A DNA stretch of 64,000 nt from Sphingomonas sp. Leaf32 (GTDB lineage: Bacteria > Pseudomonadota > Alphaproteobacteria > Sphingomonadales > Sphingomonadaceae). Made by a program: the position numbers and the translations under genes. The notes under the pieces were generated by a model that saw only the letters and a program-made list of their open reading frames with translations, did no database searches and had not been told where the DNA came from. Positions within the stretch are counted from its first letter, which is position 1. Each line of letters starts with the position of its first letter. Positions 7,650 to 16,274 of this stretch are shown piece after piece. The stretch lies in assembly GCF_001421765.1 (NCBI RefSeq), contig NZ_LMLA01000001.1:1039199-1103198 (forward strand), written 5' to 3'.

Positions 7650-8534
7650 TCACTGCTCGACCGGGGCCATCACTTCGATGATCCCGGCGGCGATCTTCGC
7701 CATGACCGGCGTCTTCGCCAGCACCTCGCCATCGATCGAGATCGGCAGCGGCGGGTTGGTCTCGATCCGCAGCGCCTGTCCGTGGAATGTCACGGTATCG
7801 ACGCGGCGCGATTCCAAGCGAAAGAACCCCGCCGCCCAGTTGCGGACCAGGCTGCGCTTGCCCTTGCCGGCAACGACCTGAACGATGATCTCGCCGCTAT
7901 CGAGCCGCGCTTCCTCGACAAGTTCGGTGCCGCCGTGGAAGCGGCCGTTCGAGATGCGGACCTCGGTCGCCATCATCCGCTTCGCGGTGCTGCCCTGTCC
8001 GACGATCAGCTCGAACGGGTGGAACTTCGCGAACTGGATGGATGCCCAAGCGAGATAGCCGACCCGTCCGAACAGCTTCTTGATGCCATGCGGCACGGTC
8101 TTGGCGATCTGTGGCGACAGGCCGATCGCGGCGCAATTCGCGAAATAATCGCCGTCGATCATGCCGAGGTCGATGCGACGCGGCTGTCCGGTCTTCAACA
8201 CCTCGATCGCACCGGGAATGTCGAGCGGAATGCCGAGCGTCCGGCAGAAGCTGTTGGCGGTACCGAACGGCAGCACGCCGAGGATGACGTCGTGCCCGAG
8301 CAGATAGTCGACCAGGCTGCTGATCGTCCCGTCACCACCCCCCAGGATCACCAGATCGGGCCGTTGTTCCAGCGCGCGCTTCAGCGTCGGGACCAGTTGG
8401 TCGGGGTCCTCGACGGCATGGGCGTCGACCGTGAACGAGGCGCCCTTCAATGCGCTGCACGCCTGCGCGAACTGGTCCTGCCCGCTGCGCGACCGAGCGT
8501 TGACGATCATGGCGGCGGTGCGGATGCGGTTCAT
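7650..8534 (-). CDS. Diacylglycerol/lipid kinase family protein
   Basis: A 294-residue member of the DagK/YegS lipid-kinase family, which phosphorylates diacylglycerol or related lipids at the inner face of the membrane. The nucleotide-binding signature LVILGGGDGTIS and the downstream GVLPFGTANSF are both present near residues 75-110. The C-terminal beta-sandwich domain follows, with ISIDGEV near the end. The start is the ATG at 8534 (MNRIRTAAMIVNARS), which gives the normal family N-terminus. It is divergent from hemB with an 83-bp gap. A more exact lipid substrate cannot be assigned. Confidence 0.88.
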   Translation of the reverse strand: MNRIRTAAMIVNARSRSGQDQFAQACSALKGASFTVDAHAVEDPDQLVPTLKRALEQRPDLVILGGGDGTISSLVDYLLGHDVILGVLPFGTANSFCRTLGIPLDIPGAIEVLKTGQPRRIDLGMIDGDYFANCAAIGLSPQIAKTVPHGIKKLFGRVGYLAWASIQFAKFHPFELIVGQGSTAKRMMATEVRISNGRFHGGTELVEEARLDSGEIIVQVVAGKGKRSLVRNWAAGFFRLESRRVDTVTFHGQALRIETNPPLPISIDGEVLAKTPVMAKIAAGIIEVMAPVEQ

Positions 8535-8617
8535 GGCATCGGTAACGCCCCGTAACGAAAATCGACGCAAGCGACTTTCGGTTGATCGTCCGAACCGCAT
8601 GGCCCACAAGTCGCGCC

Positions 8618-9604
8618 ATGTCCGCTGCTTATCCCGCGCTGCGTCTGCGCCGTACCCGCGCCACCGCCTGGAGCCGCCGGCTCCACGCCGAAACCATCCT
8701 GACCCCTGCCGACCTGATCTGGCCGCTGTTCGTGACCGAGGGGGAGGGAGAGCCGGTCAAGGCGTTGCCGGGCGTATCGCGCTGGAATCTGGCTGGCATC
8801 GTCGATCGCGCGCGCGAGGCACGCGACCTGGGCATTCCGGTGGTCGCGCTGTTCCCCAATACGCCGCGGGAATTGCGGAGCGAGGGCGGCGAAGAGGCGT
8901 TCAATCCCGACAATCTGATGTGCCGCGCAATCCGCGCGATCAAGAATGCGGTGCCCGAGATCGGCGTGCTGACCGACGTCGCGCTCGACCCCTATACCGC
9001 GCATGGGCATGACGGCATCGTCGACGCGGCGGGCTATGTGCTGAACGACGTTACGTCGGAGGCGCTGGTGCGGCAGGCATTGGTGCAGGCGGAAGCGGGC
9101 AGCGACATCGTCGCCCCTTCGGACATGATGGACGGCCGGGTCGCGGCGATCCGCGACGCACTGGAAACCGGCGGCCATCCCAACGTGCAGATCATGGCCT
9201 ACGCCGCCAAATACGCCAGCGCCTTCTACGGTCCGTTCCGCGATGCGGTCGGCACGCACGGGCTGCTGAAAGGCGACAAGAAGACCTATCAGATGGACCC
9301 GGCCAATAGCGAGGAAGCACTGCGCGAGGTCGCGCTCGACATCGCCGAGGGTGCGGACAGTGTGATGGTCAAGCCGGGGATGCCGTATCTCGACATCATC
9401 ACCCGGGTGAAGGCGGCGTTCGAGGTTCCGGTCTTCGCCTATCAGGTGTCGGGCGAATATGCGCTGATCGAGGCGGGCGTGGCGGCGGGCGTGGCCGATC
9501 GCGATGCGATGGTGCTGGAAACGCTGCTGGCGTTCAAGCGGGCGGGATGTTCGGGCGTGCTGACCTATCACGCCGCCCATGCGGCCCGGCTGCTCGGCGC
9601 ATGA
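8618..9604 (+). CDS. hemB: Delta-aminolevulinic acid dehydratase (porphobilinogen synthase)
   Basis: A 328-residue HemB. It condenses two 5-aminolevulinate molecules to porphobilinogen in tetrapyrrole synthesis. The two active-site lysines sit in MAYAAKYASAFYGPF and DSVMVKPGMPYLDI. The metal loop reads DVALDPYTAHGHDG, with Asp in place of the Cys triad of the zinc enzymes; this is the magnesium-type loop known from Pseudomonas and alphaproteobacterial enzymes. The start is the ATG at 8618, giving the usual N-terminus with RLRRTR. Its TGA overlaps the ATG of the acetyltransferase gene (ATGA), so these genes are co-transcribed. Confidence 0.97.
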   Translation: MSAAYPALRLRRTRATAWSRRLHAETILTPADLIWPLFVTEGEGEPVKALPGVSRWNLAGIVDRAREARDLGIPVVALFPNTPRELRSEGGEEAFNPDNLMCRAIRAIKNAVPEIGVLTDVALDPYTAHGHDGIVDAAGYVLNDVTSEALVRQALVQAEAGSDIVAPSDMMDGRVAAIRDALETGGHPNVQIMAYAAKYASAFYGPFRDAVGTHGLLKGDKKTYQMDPANSEEALREVALDIAEGADSVMVKPGMPYLDIITRVKAAFEVPVFAYQVSGEYALIEAGVAAGVADRDAMVLETLLAFKRAGCSGVLTYHAAHAARLLGA

Positions 9605-10131
9605 TCGATACGCAGCGGCTGATCCTGCGCCGGTGGGAGGATCGCGACCGCGAAACCTTCTACGCGCATTGTGCCGATCCTCAGGTGATGCGCTATTTTC
9701 CGGCGCTGATGACGCCCGCCGAAGTCGACGCGGCGATCGCGCGGCAGGACGGATATATGGCGACGCATGGCTATTGCTTCTGGGTCGCCGAGGAACGCGC
9801 GAGCGGCCGGATGCTGGGATTTTGCGGATTGAAGCCCGGTGCCGAGGGTACGCCGCTGGAGGGCGGGGTCGAGATCGGCTGGCGCTTCGGCCAAGCGCAT
9901 TGGGGGCAAGGGTTCGCCCGCGAGGCGGCAGAGGCCTCGCTGGCATGGGGCTTTGCGAACCTGCCGGTCGAGCAGATCGGCGCGATCACCGTCCTTGCCA
10001 ATACCCGCAGCTGGGGGTTGATGGAGCGGATCGGCATGATCCGATCGGCCGGGGAGGATTTCGATCATCCCGCCGTTCCCGACGATAGCCCGCTCAAGCG
10101 CCACATCACCTATTGGGCAACGCGTTCGTGA
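9601..10131 (+). CDS. GNAT family N-acetyltransferase (RimJ/RimL-like)
   Basis: A 176-residue GNAT acetyltransferase. It begins with the typical TQRLILRRWEDRD strand of the RimJ/RimL-type subgroup. It has the acetyl-CoA loop as HWGQGFAREAAEASL (a variant of the Q/RxxGxG/A motif) and the following ANTRSWGLMERIGM segment, where the Asn is characteristic of the fold. It would transfer acetyl from acetyl-CoA to an amine; the acceptor is unknown. It overlaps hemB by ATGA and the next gene by GTGA. Confidence 0.88.
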   Translation: MIDTQRLILRRWEDRDRETFYAHCADPQVMRYFPALMTPAEVDAAIARQDGYMATHGYCFWVAEERASGRMLGFCGLKPGAEGTPLEGGVEIGWRFGQAHWGQGFAREAAEASLAWGFANLPVEQIGAITVLANTRSWGLMERIGMIRSAGEDFDHPAVPDDSPLKRHITYWATRS

Positions 10132-12323
10132 CGGCGTCCGATCGGACTGCCGGCTGGCCGATCCGCTGGATCTTCGTGACGACGATCCTCGCCGGATCGT
10201 TCCTGCTGTTCCTCGTGCAGCCGATGGTCGCTCGCATGGCATTGCCGCAACTGGGCGGCGCGCCGGCGGTGTGGAACTCGGCGATGCTGGTGTATCAGGC
10301 GTTGTTGCTGGGCGGCTATGCCTATGCCCATCTGCTGGGCAAGCTGATGCCGAAGGCGCAGGCGGCGGTGCATATCCTGTTGCTGCTGTGCGCGGCGGTG
10401 TGGTTGCCGATCGGGGTCAATTCGACGCCGACCCCCGTTGGGACCGAGCCGGCGCTGTGGACCCCTTGGCTGCTCGCCGCATCGATCGGGCCGCTGTTCT
10501 TTGCGGTGTCGGCGCAGGCGCCGCTGCTCCAGCGCTGGTTCGCGTTCATCTGTCCGGGGCGCGATCCCTATGCGCTCTATGCGGCGTCGAACGTCGGCAG
10601 CTTTGCCGGGCTGCTCGCCTATCCGCTGCTCGTCGAACCATTGCTGCCGCTGCGCGCGCAGAGCTGGGGCTGGAGCATCGGCTACGCGCTGCTGTTCGTG
10701 CTGGTCATCGGCTGTGGCTGGCTGCTGCCGCATCGTCGCGAACAGTCGGTTCCGCTGGAGAAGGGCGGCGCGCCGGGTACGCGCCGGGTGCTGCACTGGA
10801 TCGTACTGGCGCTGGTGCCGTCGGGGCTGATGCTCGCGACGTCGACCTTCCTGACGACCGACATCGTCGCCGTTCCGCTGCTGTGGGTGCTGCCGCTCGG
10901 GCTGTATCTGCTGAGCTTCACCGTGGCATTCGCGGCGCGACGTGGGGTCGCCGATGCGATCACCCGCTATGCGCCGATCACCATCCTCGTCTTTGGCGGG
11001 ATGATGATCGGCGGCAATCACGACTTCCCGTTGCTGAGCGCGCTGGCGGCGTTGATGCTGCTGTTCGCGGTGTCGGTCACGCTGCACGCGCGCATGTATG
11101 CGCTGCGTCCGGCGCCGGGGCGGCTGACCGGCTTCTATCTGGCCATGTCGGTCGGCGGCGCGCTGGGCGGTGCGTTCGCGGGGTTGATCGCGCCGGTGCT
11201 GTTCGACTGGACGTATGAATATCCGCTGCTGATCCTTGCCGCCGGGCTGCTCGCGCCATTGCCCTTCCTGCTCCCCGCGACGCAGCGGCTATGGACGGCG
11301 GGCGGCGTGAAGCTGCGGCTGGCGACGATCCTGGCGATCGGTGCGCTGGTCGCTGTCGGGATGCTCAATCCGGGCGGGATACTCGGCGCGAAGCCCGACG
11401 CCGTCGCATTCTTCGGTATCGTCGCGGTCGGCCTGATCGCGATCGGTGCCCGTGCGCCGTTCGTGTTCGCGCTGGCCGCAGCGCTGTTCCTGTTCGGCGG
11501 CTATCGCGCGATCAGCCTGTCGCTGGAACCGGGTGCCCGCACGCGCAGCTATTTCGGCGTATACACGATCATGCGGGGGCAGGGGGTCAACGAACTGCAG
11601 CACGGCACGACGCTGCACGGCATCCAGCTAACCGGCATGCCCGAGCGGGAGCGGACGCCGACGACCTATTATGTCCCGCACTCGGGCGTGGGAGAGGCGT
11701 TGCGCGCCGCGCCGTCGCTCTACGGCCCGTCGGCACGGATCGGGATCGTCGGGCTGGGGACGGGGACGCTCGCCTGCTACGCCCGGCCGGGGCAGCATTG
11801 GCGCTTCTATGAAATCGATCCGGTCGTGGTGCGGATCGCACGCGATTCGGGTGCCTTCACCTTCCTGCGCCGCTGTGCCCCCGATGCGCAGATCGCGGTC
11901 GGCGATGCGCGGCTGACGCTGTCGAACGAGCCTGCCGGCAGTCTCGACCTGCTCGCGCTCGACGCCTTTTCGTCGGATGCGGTACCGATGCACCTGATGA
12001 CGCGCGAGGCGTTCGACACCTATGGCCGGGTGCTGGGACGACGCGGGCTGCTGCTGGTGCATGTGTCGAACCGGTATCTCGACCTGGGACCGGTCGTGGC
12101 GCGGACGGCGGGGGGATGGATGGCGGCGCAGCTCCCCTATCAACCTAGGACGAACGATCCGGCGGAAACCGGGTCGCTGTGGATCGCGCTGACCCGCGAT
12201 CCTGAAGTGCTGGGCGAATTGCTGGCATCGGGCGGACACTGGGAGCCGCTGCCGGTCACCGACACTGCGCCGTGGACCGACGATTATGCGTCGATCCTGC
12301 CGGTGCTGCGCGCGCTGCAATAA
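10128..12323 (+). CDS. Fused membrane transporter-like / spermidine-synthase-like protein
   Basis: A 731-residue polytopic protein. The N-terminal part (about residues 10-470) has many hydrophobic segments. The C-terminal part looks like a spermidine synthase/methyltransferase Rossmann fold: GIVGLGTGTLACYARPG, then FYEIDPVVVRIA, then LDLLALDAFSSDAVP. This is the fused MFS/spermidine synthase family of proteobacteria. The acidic residues after the glycine motif suggest a nucleoside cofactor is bound. No biochemical role is established. The GTG at 10128 overlaps the preceding TGA (GTGA) and is preferred over a TTG five codons upstream. Confidence 0.85.
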   Translation: MTASDRTAGWPIRWIFVTTILAGSFLLFLVQPMVARMALPQLGGAPAVWNSAMLVYQALLLGGYAYAHLLGKLMPKAQAAVHILLLLCAAVWLPIGVNSTPTPVGTEPALWTPWLLAASIGPLFFAVSAQAPLLQRWFAFICPGRDPYALYAASNVGSFAGLLAYPLLVEPLLPLRAQSWGWSIGYALLFVLVIGCGWLLPHRREQSVPLEKGGAPGTRRVLHWIVLALVPSGLMLATSTFLTTDIVAVPLLWVLPLGLYLLSFTVAFAARRGVADAITRYAPITILVFGGMMIGGNHDFPLLSALAALMLLFAVSVTLHARMYALRPAPGRLTGFYLAMSVGGALGGAFAGLIAPVLFDWTYEYPLLILAAGLLAPLPFLLPATQRLWTAGGVKLRLATILAIGALVAVGMLNPGGILGAKPDAVAFFGIVAVGLIAIGARAPFVFALAAALFLFGGYRAISLSLEPGARTRSYFGVYTIMRGQGVNELQHGTTLHGIQLTGMPERERTPTTYYVPHSGVGEALRAAPSLYGPSARIGIVGLGTGTLACYARPGQHWRFYEIDPVVVRIARDSGAFTFLRRCAPDAQIAVGDARLTLSNEPAGSLDLLALDAFSSDAVPMHLMTREAFDTYGRVLGRRGLLLVHVSNRYLDLGPVVARTAGGWMAAQLPYQPRTNDPAETGSLWIALTRDPEVLGELLASGGHWEPLPVTDTAPWTDDYASILPVLRALQ

Positions 12324-12326
12324 GGG

Positions 12327-12821
12327 CTATTTCAGCCGGGCGCCCAAGGTCGCGATCGTCGCGCGCTGCGCACTCGCGGCGGCGTTCGCCGTTGCTAGCG
12401 CGGCGTCGAGCGCCGGATAGGGCGGTGCGCCCGCCGCCGCACGATCGACCGCAAGCCGTTCGAGTTCCGCCAGTGGCACATCGATCGCCGTCCGCGCGAC
12501 GTCGAGTTCGGCGAGCGCCACCTGCGCGCCCAGCCAGCGCTCGCTCCCTTCGCCGCTGCCTGCCGCCGCGCCGACCGTCTTTCCGGCGCGCGCAGCCGCG
12601 GTGTCGAATCCAGCCTTGGCTCCCGCTGCGTCGCGGGACAGCGTCGCGATCCTGGCGTCGAGCGCCGCATCGGCCGGAGCCACCGGCACCGGGCGCACCG
12701 GTTCGGCCAGGCTGATCTTTTCGATCGGCCGCGGCAGCAGCGACGGATAATCCCCTGCCGGCGCGGCACAGGCCGACAACAGGGCGGCGGGCAGGACGAA
12801 CGGGATCGCGGAGCGGGTCAT
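12327..12821 (-). CDS. Small Ala-rich lipoprotein, hypothetical
   Basis: A 164-residue predicted lipoprotein. The hydrophobic signal FVLPAALLSAC ends in the lipobox LSAC. The mature part is rich in Ala, Arg and Glu with predicted helical, possibly coiled-coil character (SRDAAGAKAGFDTAAARAG), and includes a short PRPIEKISLAEP motif after the Cys. It is likely anchored in the inner or outer membrane facing the periplasm. No domain is recognised. It is convergent with the fused spermidine-synthase gene, with stops 3 bp apart. The start is the ATG at 12821. Confidence 0.7.
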   Translation of the reverse strand: MTRSAIPFVLPAALLSACAAPAGDYPSLLPRPIEKISLAEPVRPVPVAPADAALDARIATLSRDAAGAKAGFDTAAARAGKTVGAAAGSGEGSERWLGAQVALAELDVARTAIDVPLAELERLAVDRAAAGAPPYPALDAALATANAAASAQRATIATLGARLK

Positions 12822-12904
12822 GACCCACCGATACCCATGCAAAAAAATTGATACAACGGGGTTGCCAGCAGGAAGGGTGGACTGTAGCAGGCGACCTCCA
12901 CCGG

Positions 12905-12981
12905 GCACCCGTAGCTCAGCTGGATAGAGCATCAGACTACGAATCTGAGGGTCGGGCGTTCGAATCGCTCCGGGTGCGCCA
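12905..12981 (+). tRNA. tRNA-Arg (anticodon ACG), copy 1
   Basis: The acceptor GCACCCG pairs with CGGGTGC. The anticodon stem is TCAGA/TCTGA with loop CTACGAA (anticodon ACG, read as ICG after deamination). The T stem is GGGCG/CGCTC, the discriminator is G, and CCA is encoded. It decodes CGN codons. Confidence 0.95.
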
Positions 12982-12988
12982 TGGAAAG

Positions 12989-13022
12989 CCCCGCCAGGTC
13001 AATCGATCTGGCGGGGTTTTCT
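12989..13022 (+). terminator. Terminator of tRNA-Arg copy 1
   Basis: The stem CCCCGCCAG/CTGGCGGGG is followed by TTTTCTTT, eight bases after the tRNA CCA end. Confidence 0.85.
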
Positions 13023-13116
13023 TTGTCGGAATGATTGGGCGGTCGGACCAGCAAAATTTGCTGCCGTAACGACTTGCCAGATCGGAAGAGCCTCTTTAAC
13101 AGGCGGCCTCCACCGG

Positions 13117-13193
13117 GCACCCGTAGCTCAGCTGGATAGAGCATCAGACTACGAATCTGAGGGTCGGACGTTCGAATCGTTCCGGGTGCGCCA
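13117..13193 (+). tRNA. tRNA-Arg (anticodon ACG), copy 2
   Basis: A near-identical second copy 212 bp downstream of the first. The T stem is GGACG/CGTTC here against GGGCG/CGCTC in copy 1, a compensatory change that keeps base pairing. Both copies keep the G discriminator and encoded CCA. The minus-strand GH43 reading frame ends inside this gene. Confidence 0.95.
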
Positions 13194-14894
13194 TGGAAAA
13201 CCCCGCCAGGTCGATCGACCCGGCGGGGTTTTCTTTGCCTGGCGCTCCGCCGCCTGGCGTTGATAGGCGTAGGGGCCGACGATGGTGCCGGTGAATCCAC
13301 CCGCCATCCGCGTGCTGAGGAAGCGGATGTCGACATCCTTGGCCAGCGTCCTGCGACTGCCGCCGATGGCGTAGTCCAACGCCATCGTGCCCCGGTCGGC
13401 CCGTAGCGTCAGCGTGACGGGGGCATTGCCATCGATCGGCGCGCTGGCGATCAACTGCTCTGCGCCTTTCGCGCGGGTATAAAGCGCGACCACCGGCTTG
13501 CCCGCGATGCGCGTGACGCCGAAGAACAGATAGCTCTCGTCGCTCTGCATCGCGACCAGCCCGGCGCGGTCGCCATCCTGACGCGGAGTGAAGCGGACCG
13601 TCGTTCCCGTGGTCGCTATTTGATGCTGCTGCCGCCGCCCGACAAAACCCGGCACGCCGGTCTGGTGGCCGATCGCGGCACCGCCATCGATCAGCAGTTC
13701 GCCCTTCGCCAACCGATAGACCGGTGCTTGCGGTGTGCGAACGCCGATCCACTGCATCGCCAGCCTGGTGCCGTCAAACTCGTCGATATAGCCGAAGTCG
13801 CCGCTGGTCGGCAGTTTCGCGGCCGCTTGCCGGGGCAGCCTGAGCCGGTTTGCGACGAACGGCACACGCTGTCCGGCGGGCAGGATCGTCGGCCAGCCGT
13901 CCTTCCAGGTGACCGGCAGCAGGAACGTCTCCCGCCCGATATTGTAATAGTCGTCGCAATAGGGGCGGACCGCCAGGAACGTCGCCCACCAGTCGCCATC
14001 CTGGGTCTGCACCAGTTCGGCATGACCCGCCGCCGATACCGGATTGGTCCGGTCGTTCGGCAGGTCGCGCTGCGTCAGGATCGGGTTGCCGCCCCACGGC
14101 ACGAACGGACCACGCAATGTCTTCGACCGGAACACCACCTGCGAATGGTTGACGCTGGTGCCCCCTTCGGCGGCGGTCAGATAATACCAGCCGTCCTTGC
14201 GGAAGATATGCGGCCCTTCGATCCACACCGGCTCCCTGGAAAGGTCGACGCCGCCGTTGATGAGCTGGGTCGATTCGCCGACCATCTTGCCGGCGCGCCA
14301 GTCATATTCCTGCACCCAGATCGCGCGGTGGCCGTCATAGCGCGGCGGTTCGTCCGGCGCGCGGTTGTTGACGATATAGGCCCGGTTGCCCTCCCAATAG
14401 ATCGACGGGTCGATCCCCTCGAACGGCAACCAGATCGGGTTCGACCAGGGGCCTTTGGGGTCCTTCGCGGTGATGACGAAATTGCCGCGACACTGGACGC
14501 AGGTATTGACGATGTAGAAGGTGCCGTCATGAAAGCTGATGTCGGGGGCGAATACCGCCTCCGATACGCGCCGGCCGCTGAAATCCAGCTGCTCGGGCCG
14601 GTCGATCGCGTTTGCGATCTGCGTCCAGTTCACCAGATCGCGCGAATGAAAGATCGGCAGCCCCGGATAATGGGCGAAGGACGACAAAGCGAGGTAATAG
14701 TCCTGACCGACCCGGACGACCGACGGATCGGGATAATAGCCCGACAGGATCGGGTTGCGATACTGGTCGGGACCCGGCGTCGCCCGTTCGACGCTGCGGC
14801 CGTCATAGTTGAAGCGGCTGAACCGCGCAGGCTCGGCCGATGCCGCCCCCATGCTGGCAATCAGGAGCAGGCCGGTCATCAGGGCCCGCAGCAT
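13149..14894 (-). CDS. GH43 family glycosidase (beta-xylosidase / arabinofuranosidase-like)
   Basis: A 581-residue secreted glycoside hydrolase. The signal peptide is residues 1-20 (ending ASA). The five-bladed propeller carries the general base Asp56 in GYYPDPSVVRVG, the pKa-setting Asp in EGIDPSIYWEG and the acid Glu in VWIEGPHIFRKDG. A C-terminal beta-sandwich (DEFDGTRLAMQWIG onwards) completes the GH43 plus concanavalin-like layout. It should release xylosyl or arabinosyl residues from hemicellulose in the periplasm. It lies 32 bp after the GH27 gene in one operon. Oddly, no stop occurs after the likely domain end (VGPYAYQRQ). The frame continues through the terminator and into tRNA-Arg copy 2, adding about 35 foreign residues. 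Confidence 0.88.
   Translation of the reverse strand: MLRALMTGLLLIASMGAASAEPARFSRFNYDGRSVERATPGPDQYRNPILSGYYPDPSVVRVGQDYYLALSSFAHYPGLPIFHSRDLVNWTQIANAIDRPEQLDFSGRRVSEAVFAPDISFHDGTFYIVNTCVQCRGNFVITAKDPKGPWSNPIWLPFEGIDPSIYWEGNRAYIVNNRAPDEPPRYDGHRAIWVQEYDWRAGKMVGESTQLINGGVDLSREPVWIEGPHIFRKDGWYYLTAAEGGTSVNHSQVVFRSKTLRGPFVPWGGNPILTQRDLPNDRTNPVSAAGHAELVQTQDGDWWATFLAVRPYCDDYYNIGRETFLLPVTWKDGWPTILPAGQRVPFVANRLRLPRQAAAKLPTSGDFGYIDEFDGTRLAMQWIGVRTPQAPVYRLAKGELLIDGGAAIGHQTGVPGFVGRRQQHQIATTGTTVRFTPRQDGDRAGLVAMQSDESYLFFGVTRIAGKPVVALYTRAKGAEQLIASAPIDGNAPVTLTLRADRGTMALDYAIGGSRRTLAKDVDIRFLSTRMAGGFTGTIVGPYAYQRQAAERQAKKTPPGRSTWRGFPWRTRNDSNVRPSDS
13201..13236 (+). terminator. Terminator of tRNA-Arg copy 2
   Basis: The stem CCCCGCC/GGCGGGG encloses the palindrome GGTCGATCGACC and runs into TTTTCTTT. 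It is homologous to the terminator after copy 1. It lies inside the 3' end of the convergent GH43 reading frame. Confidence 0.8.
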
Positions 14895-14926
14895 CGGCAA
14901 GTCTTTCGATTGAATCGCAAACAAGG

Positions 14927-16273
14927 TCAGGCGCTGGTCCCGTCCAGCCGGAACAGCGCGGCACCGTGCGACGGCACATCGGCCTCGATCCGGCTGGCCG
15001 CGGTCCCCACGTCGCGGCGCGCCCACAGGTCGCGTACCCGAACCCGACCATGCAGGTTCAGCCAGCGCAGATCGACGCCGGGGCGCGACGGCTTGTCACC
15101 CGGATTGAACAGCGCGAGATAGGTCGACCCGGTCGGGCTGCGCGCGGTCCATGCCCGCATCCCGTCCTGCACATGCAGGGGCCGGTTGGCCGAGCTGGCC
15201 TGGTTCACCGCGATCACCTCCGGATTGGTCAGCAGATCGAGCGTGGCCGTATCGAGGTGACGCAGGTCGCCACCCATGATGAGCGGCGACCGCGCGATCG
15301 ACCAGAGCGTCATCAGCGTCCGCTGTTCGGCGGGCGTGAACTTCGTATCGCGCTGGCCCAGCGCCAGTCGGCCGAGCGGCAGCATATCGGCGTCGGGCCA
15401 CCCGCCCGGACCGGCGAAACGCTGCCAGTTTTCCAGCCGGACGAACTGCGCGTCGAGCAGTGGCCATTCGTCCCAGAAATCGTCGCTGATCCGCCACATC
15501 TGCGCGTGCGCCCGGACATGGTCGGCGCTGGAAAGCGGGGTTTCGCCGGGCGACAGGCTCAGCAGGATCGGACGGCCCGACCGGGCGATCGCCTTGCTCG
15601 CCGCCTCGATCTCCGGCGCATGGGCGTCATAGGGGCGGCTCATATCGTCCATCTTGACCAGATCGACGCCCCAGTCGGCATATTGCGCGAACACGCTGTC
15701 GTAATAGGCCTGCGCGGCGGGGTGGCGCATGTCCACGCCGTACATGTCGCTGTTCCACGAACAGATGCTTGCGCGATCCGCGATGTCCTGCGCGCGATAC
15801 CGGGTACCCAGGATCGGCAGGTTGCGGCGTACCGCTTCGCGGGGAATGCCGCGCATCAGGTGGATGCCGAATTGCAGTCCCATTGCGTGGACCCGGTCGG
15901 CGATGGCGCGAAAGCCCTTGCCATCGGCGGCGGAGGGAAAGCGCTTCGGATCGGGTTGCAGCCGGCCATACTCGTCCAGCACGGGCACCGCGTCGCTGCG
16001 ATAGGCATAGCCGGTCGCGCCGGGTTCATACCACTGAATGTCGATGGTGAAGATCGAATAGCCCGCCGGCAACAACCGGTCGCGCATGATCGTCGCCGTC
16101 TCCAGCGCCTGTGCCTCGGTAATGGTGGTCGCAAAGCTGTTCCAGCTGTTCCAGCCCATCGGCGGCGTCGGCGCGAGGGCACGCTTTCTGGCAGCGGCGG
16201 CGGTCGGGCCGGTGACGGCCGGGGCGATCGCGGCACTGGCGATCAGGGTGCGTCGGCTAATCTCTAATGTCAC
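14927..16273 (-). CDS. GH27 family glycosidase (alpha-galactosidase or beta-L-arabinopyranosidase)
   Basis: A 448-residue secreted GH27 enzyme. The N-terminus has a twin-arginine-type signal (EISRRTLIASAAIAPAV). The hallmark PPMGWNSWNSF is at residues 38-47. The nucleophile Asp209 lies in DLVKMDD, and an acidic pair in WRISDDFWDEW supplies the acid/base. A C-terminal beta domain (about residue 350 on) follows the barrel. It cleaves terminal alpha-galactosyl residues, or beta-L-arabinopyranosyl residues in some family members, from side chains of plant polysaccharides. The start is a GTG one base after the stop of the upstream GH43 gene, which shows strong translational coupling. Confidence 0.88.
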   Translation of the reverse strand: MTLEISRRTLIASAAIAPAVTGPTAAAARKRALAPTPPMGWNSWNSFATTITEAQALETATIMRDRLLPAGYSIFTIDIQWYEPGATGYAYRSDAVPVLDEYGRLQPDPKRFPSAADGKGFRAIADRVHAMGLQFGIHLMRGIPREAVRRNLPILGTRYRAQDIADRASICSWNSDMYGVDMRHPAAQAYYDSVFAQYADWGVDLVKMDDMSRPYDAHAPEIEAASKAIARSGRPILLSLSPGETPLSSADHVRAHAQMWRISDDFWDEWPLLDAQFVRLENWQRFAGPGGWPDADMLPLGRLALGQRDTKFTPAEQRTLMTLWSIARSPLIMGGDLRHLDTATLDLLTNPEVIAVNQASSANRPLHVQDGMRAWTARSPTGSTYLALFNPGDKPSRPGVDLRWLNLHGRVRVRDLWARRDVGTAASRIEADVPSHGAALFRLDGTSA

Positions 16274-16274
16274 G

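Noticed and set aside
10128..12323. Functional spermidine synthase
   Set aside because: The C-terminal domain has the cofactor glycine motif, but the polyamine-binding residues could not be confirmed, and the fused family has no proven activity.
12932..13336. A minus-strand frame encoding ERFERPTLRFVV-type sequence
   Set aside because: This peptide is the familiar antisense translation of tRNA-Arg and appears twice because the tRNA is duplicated.
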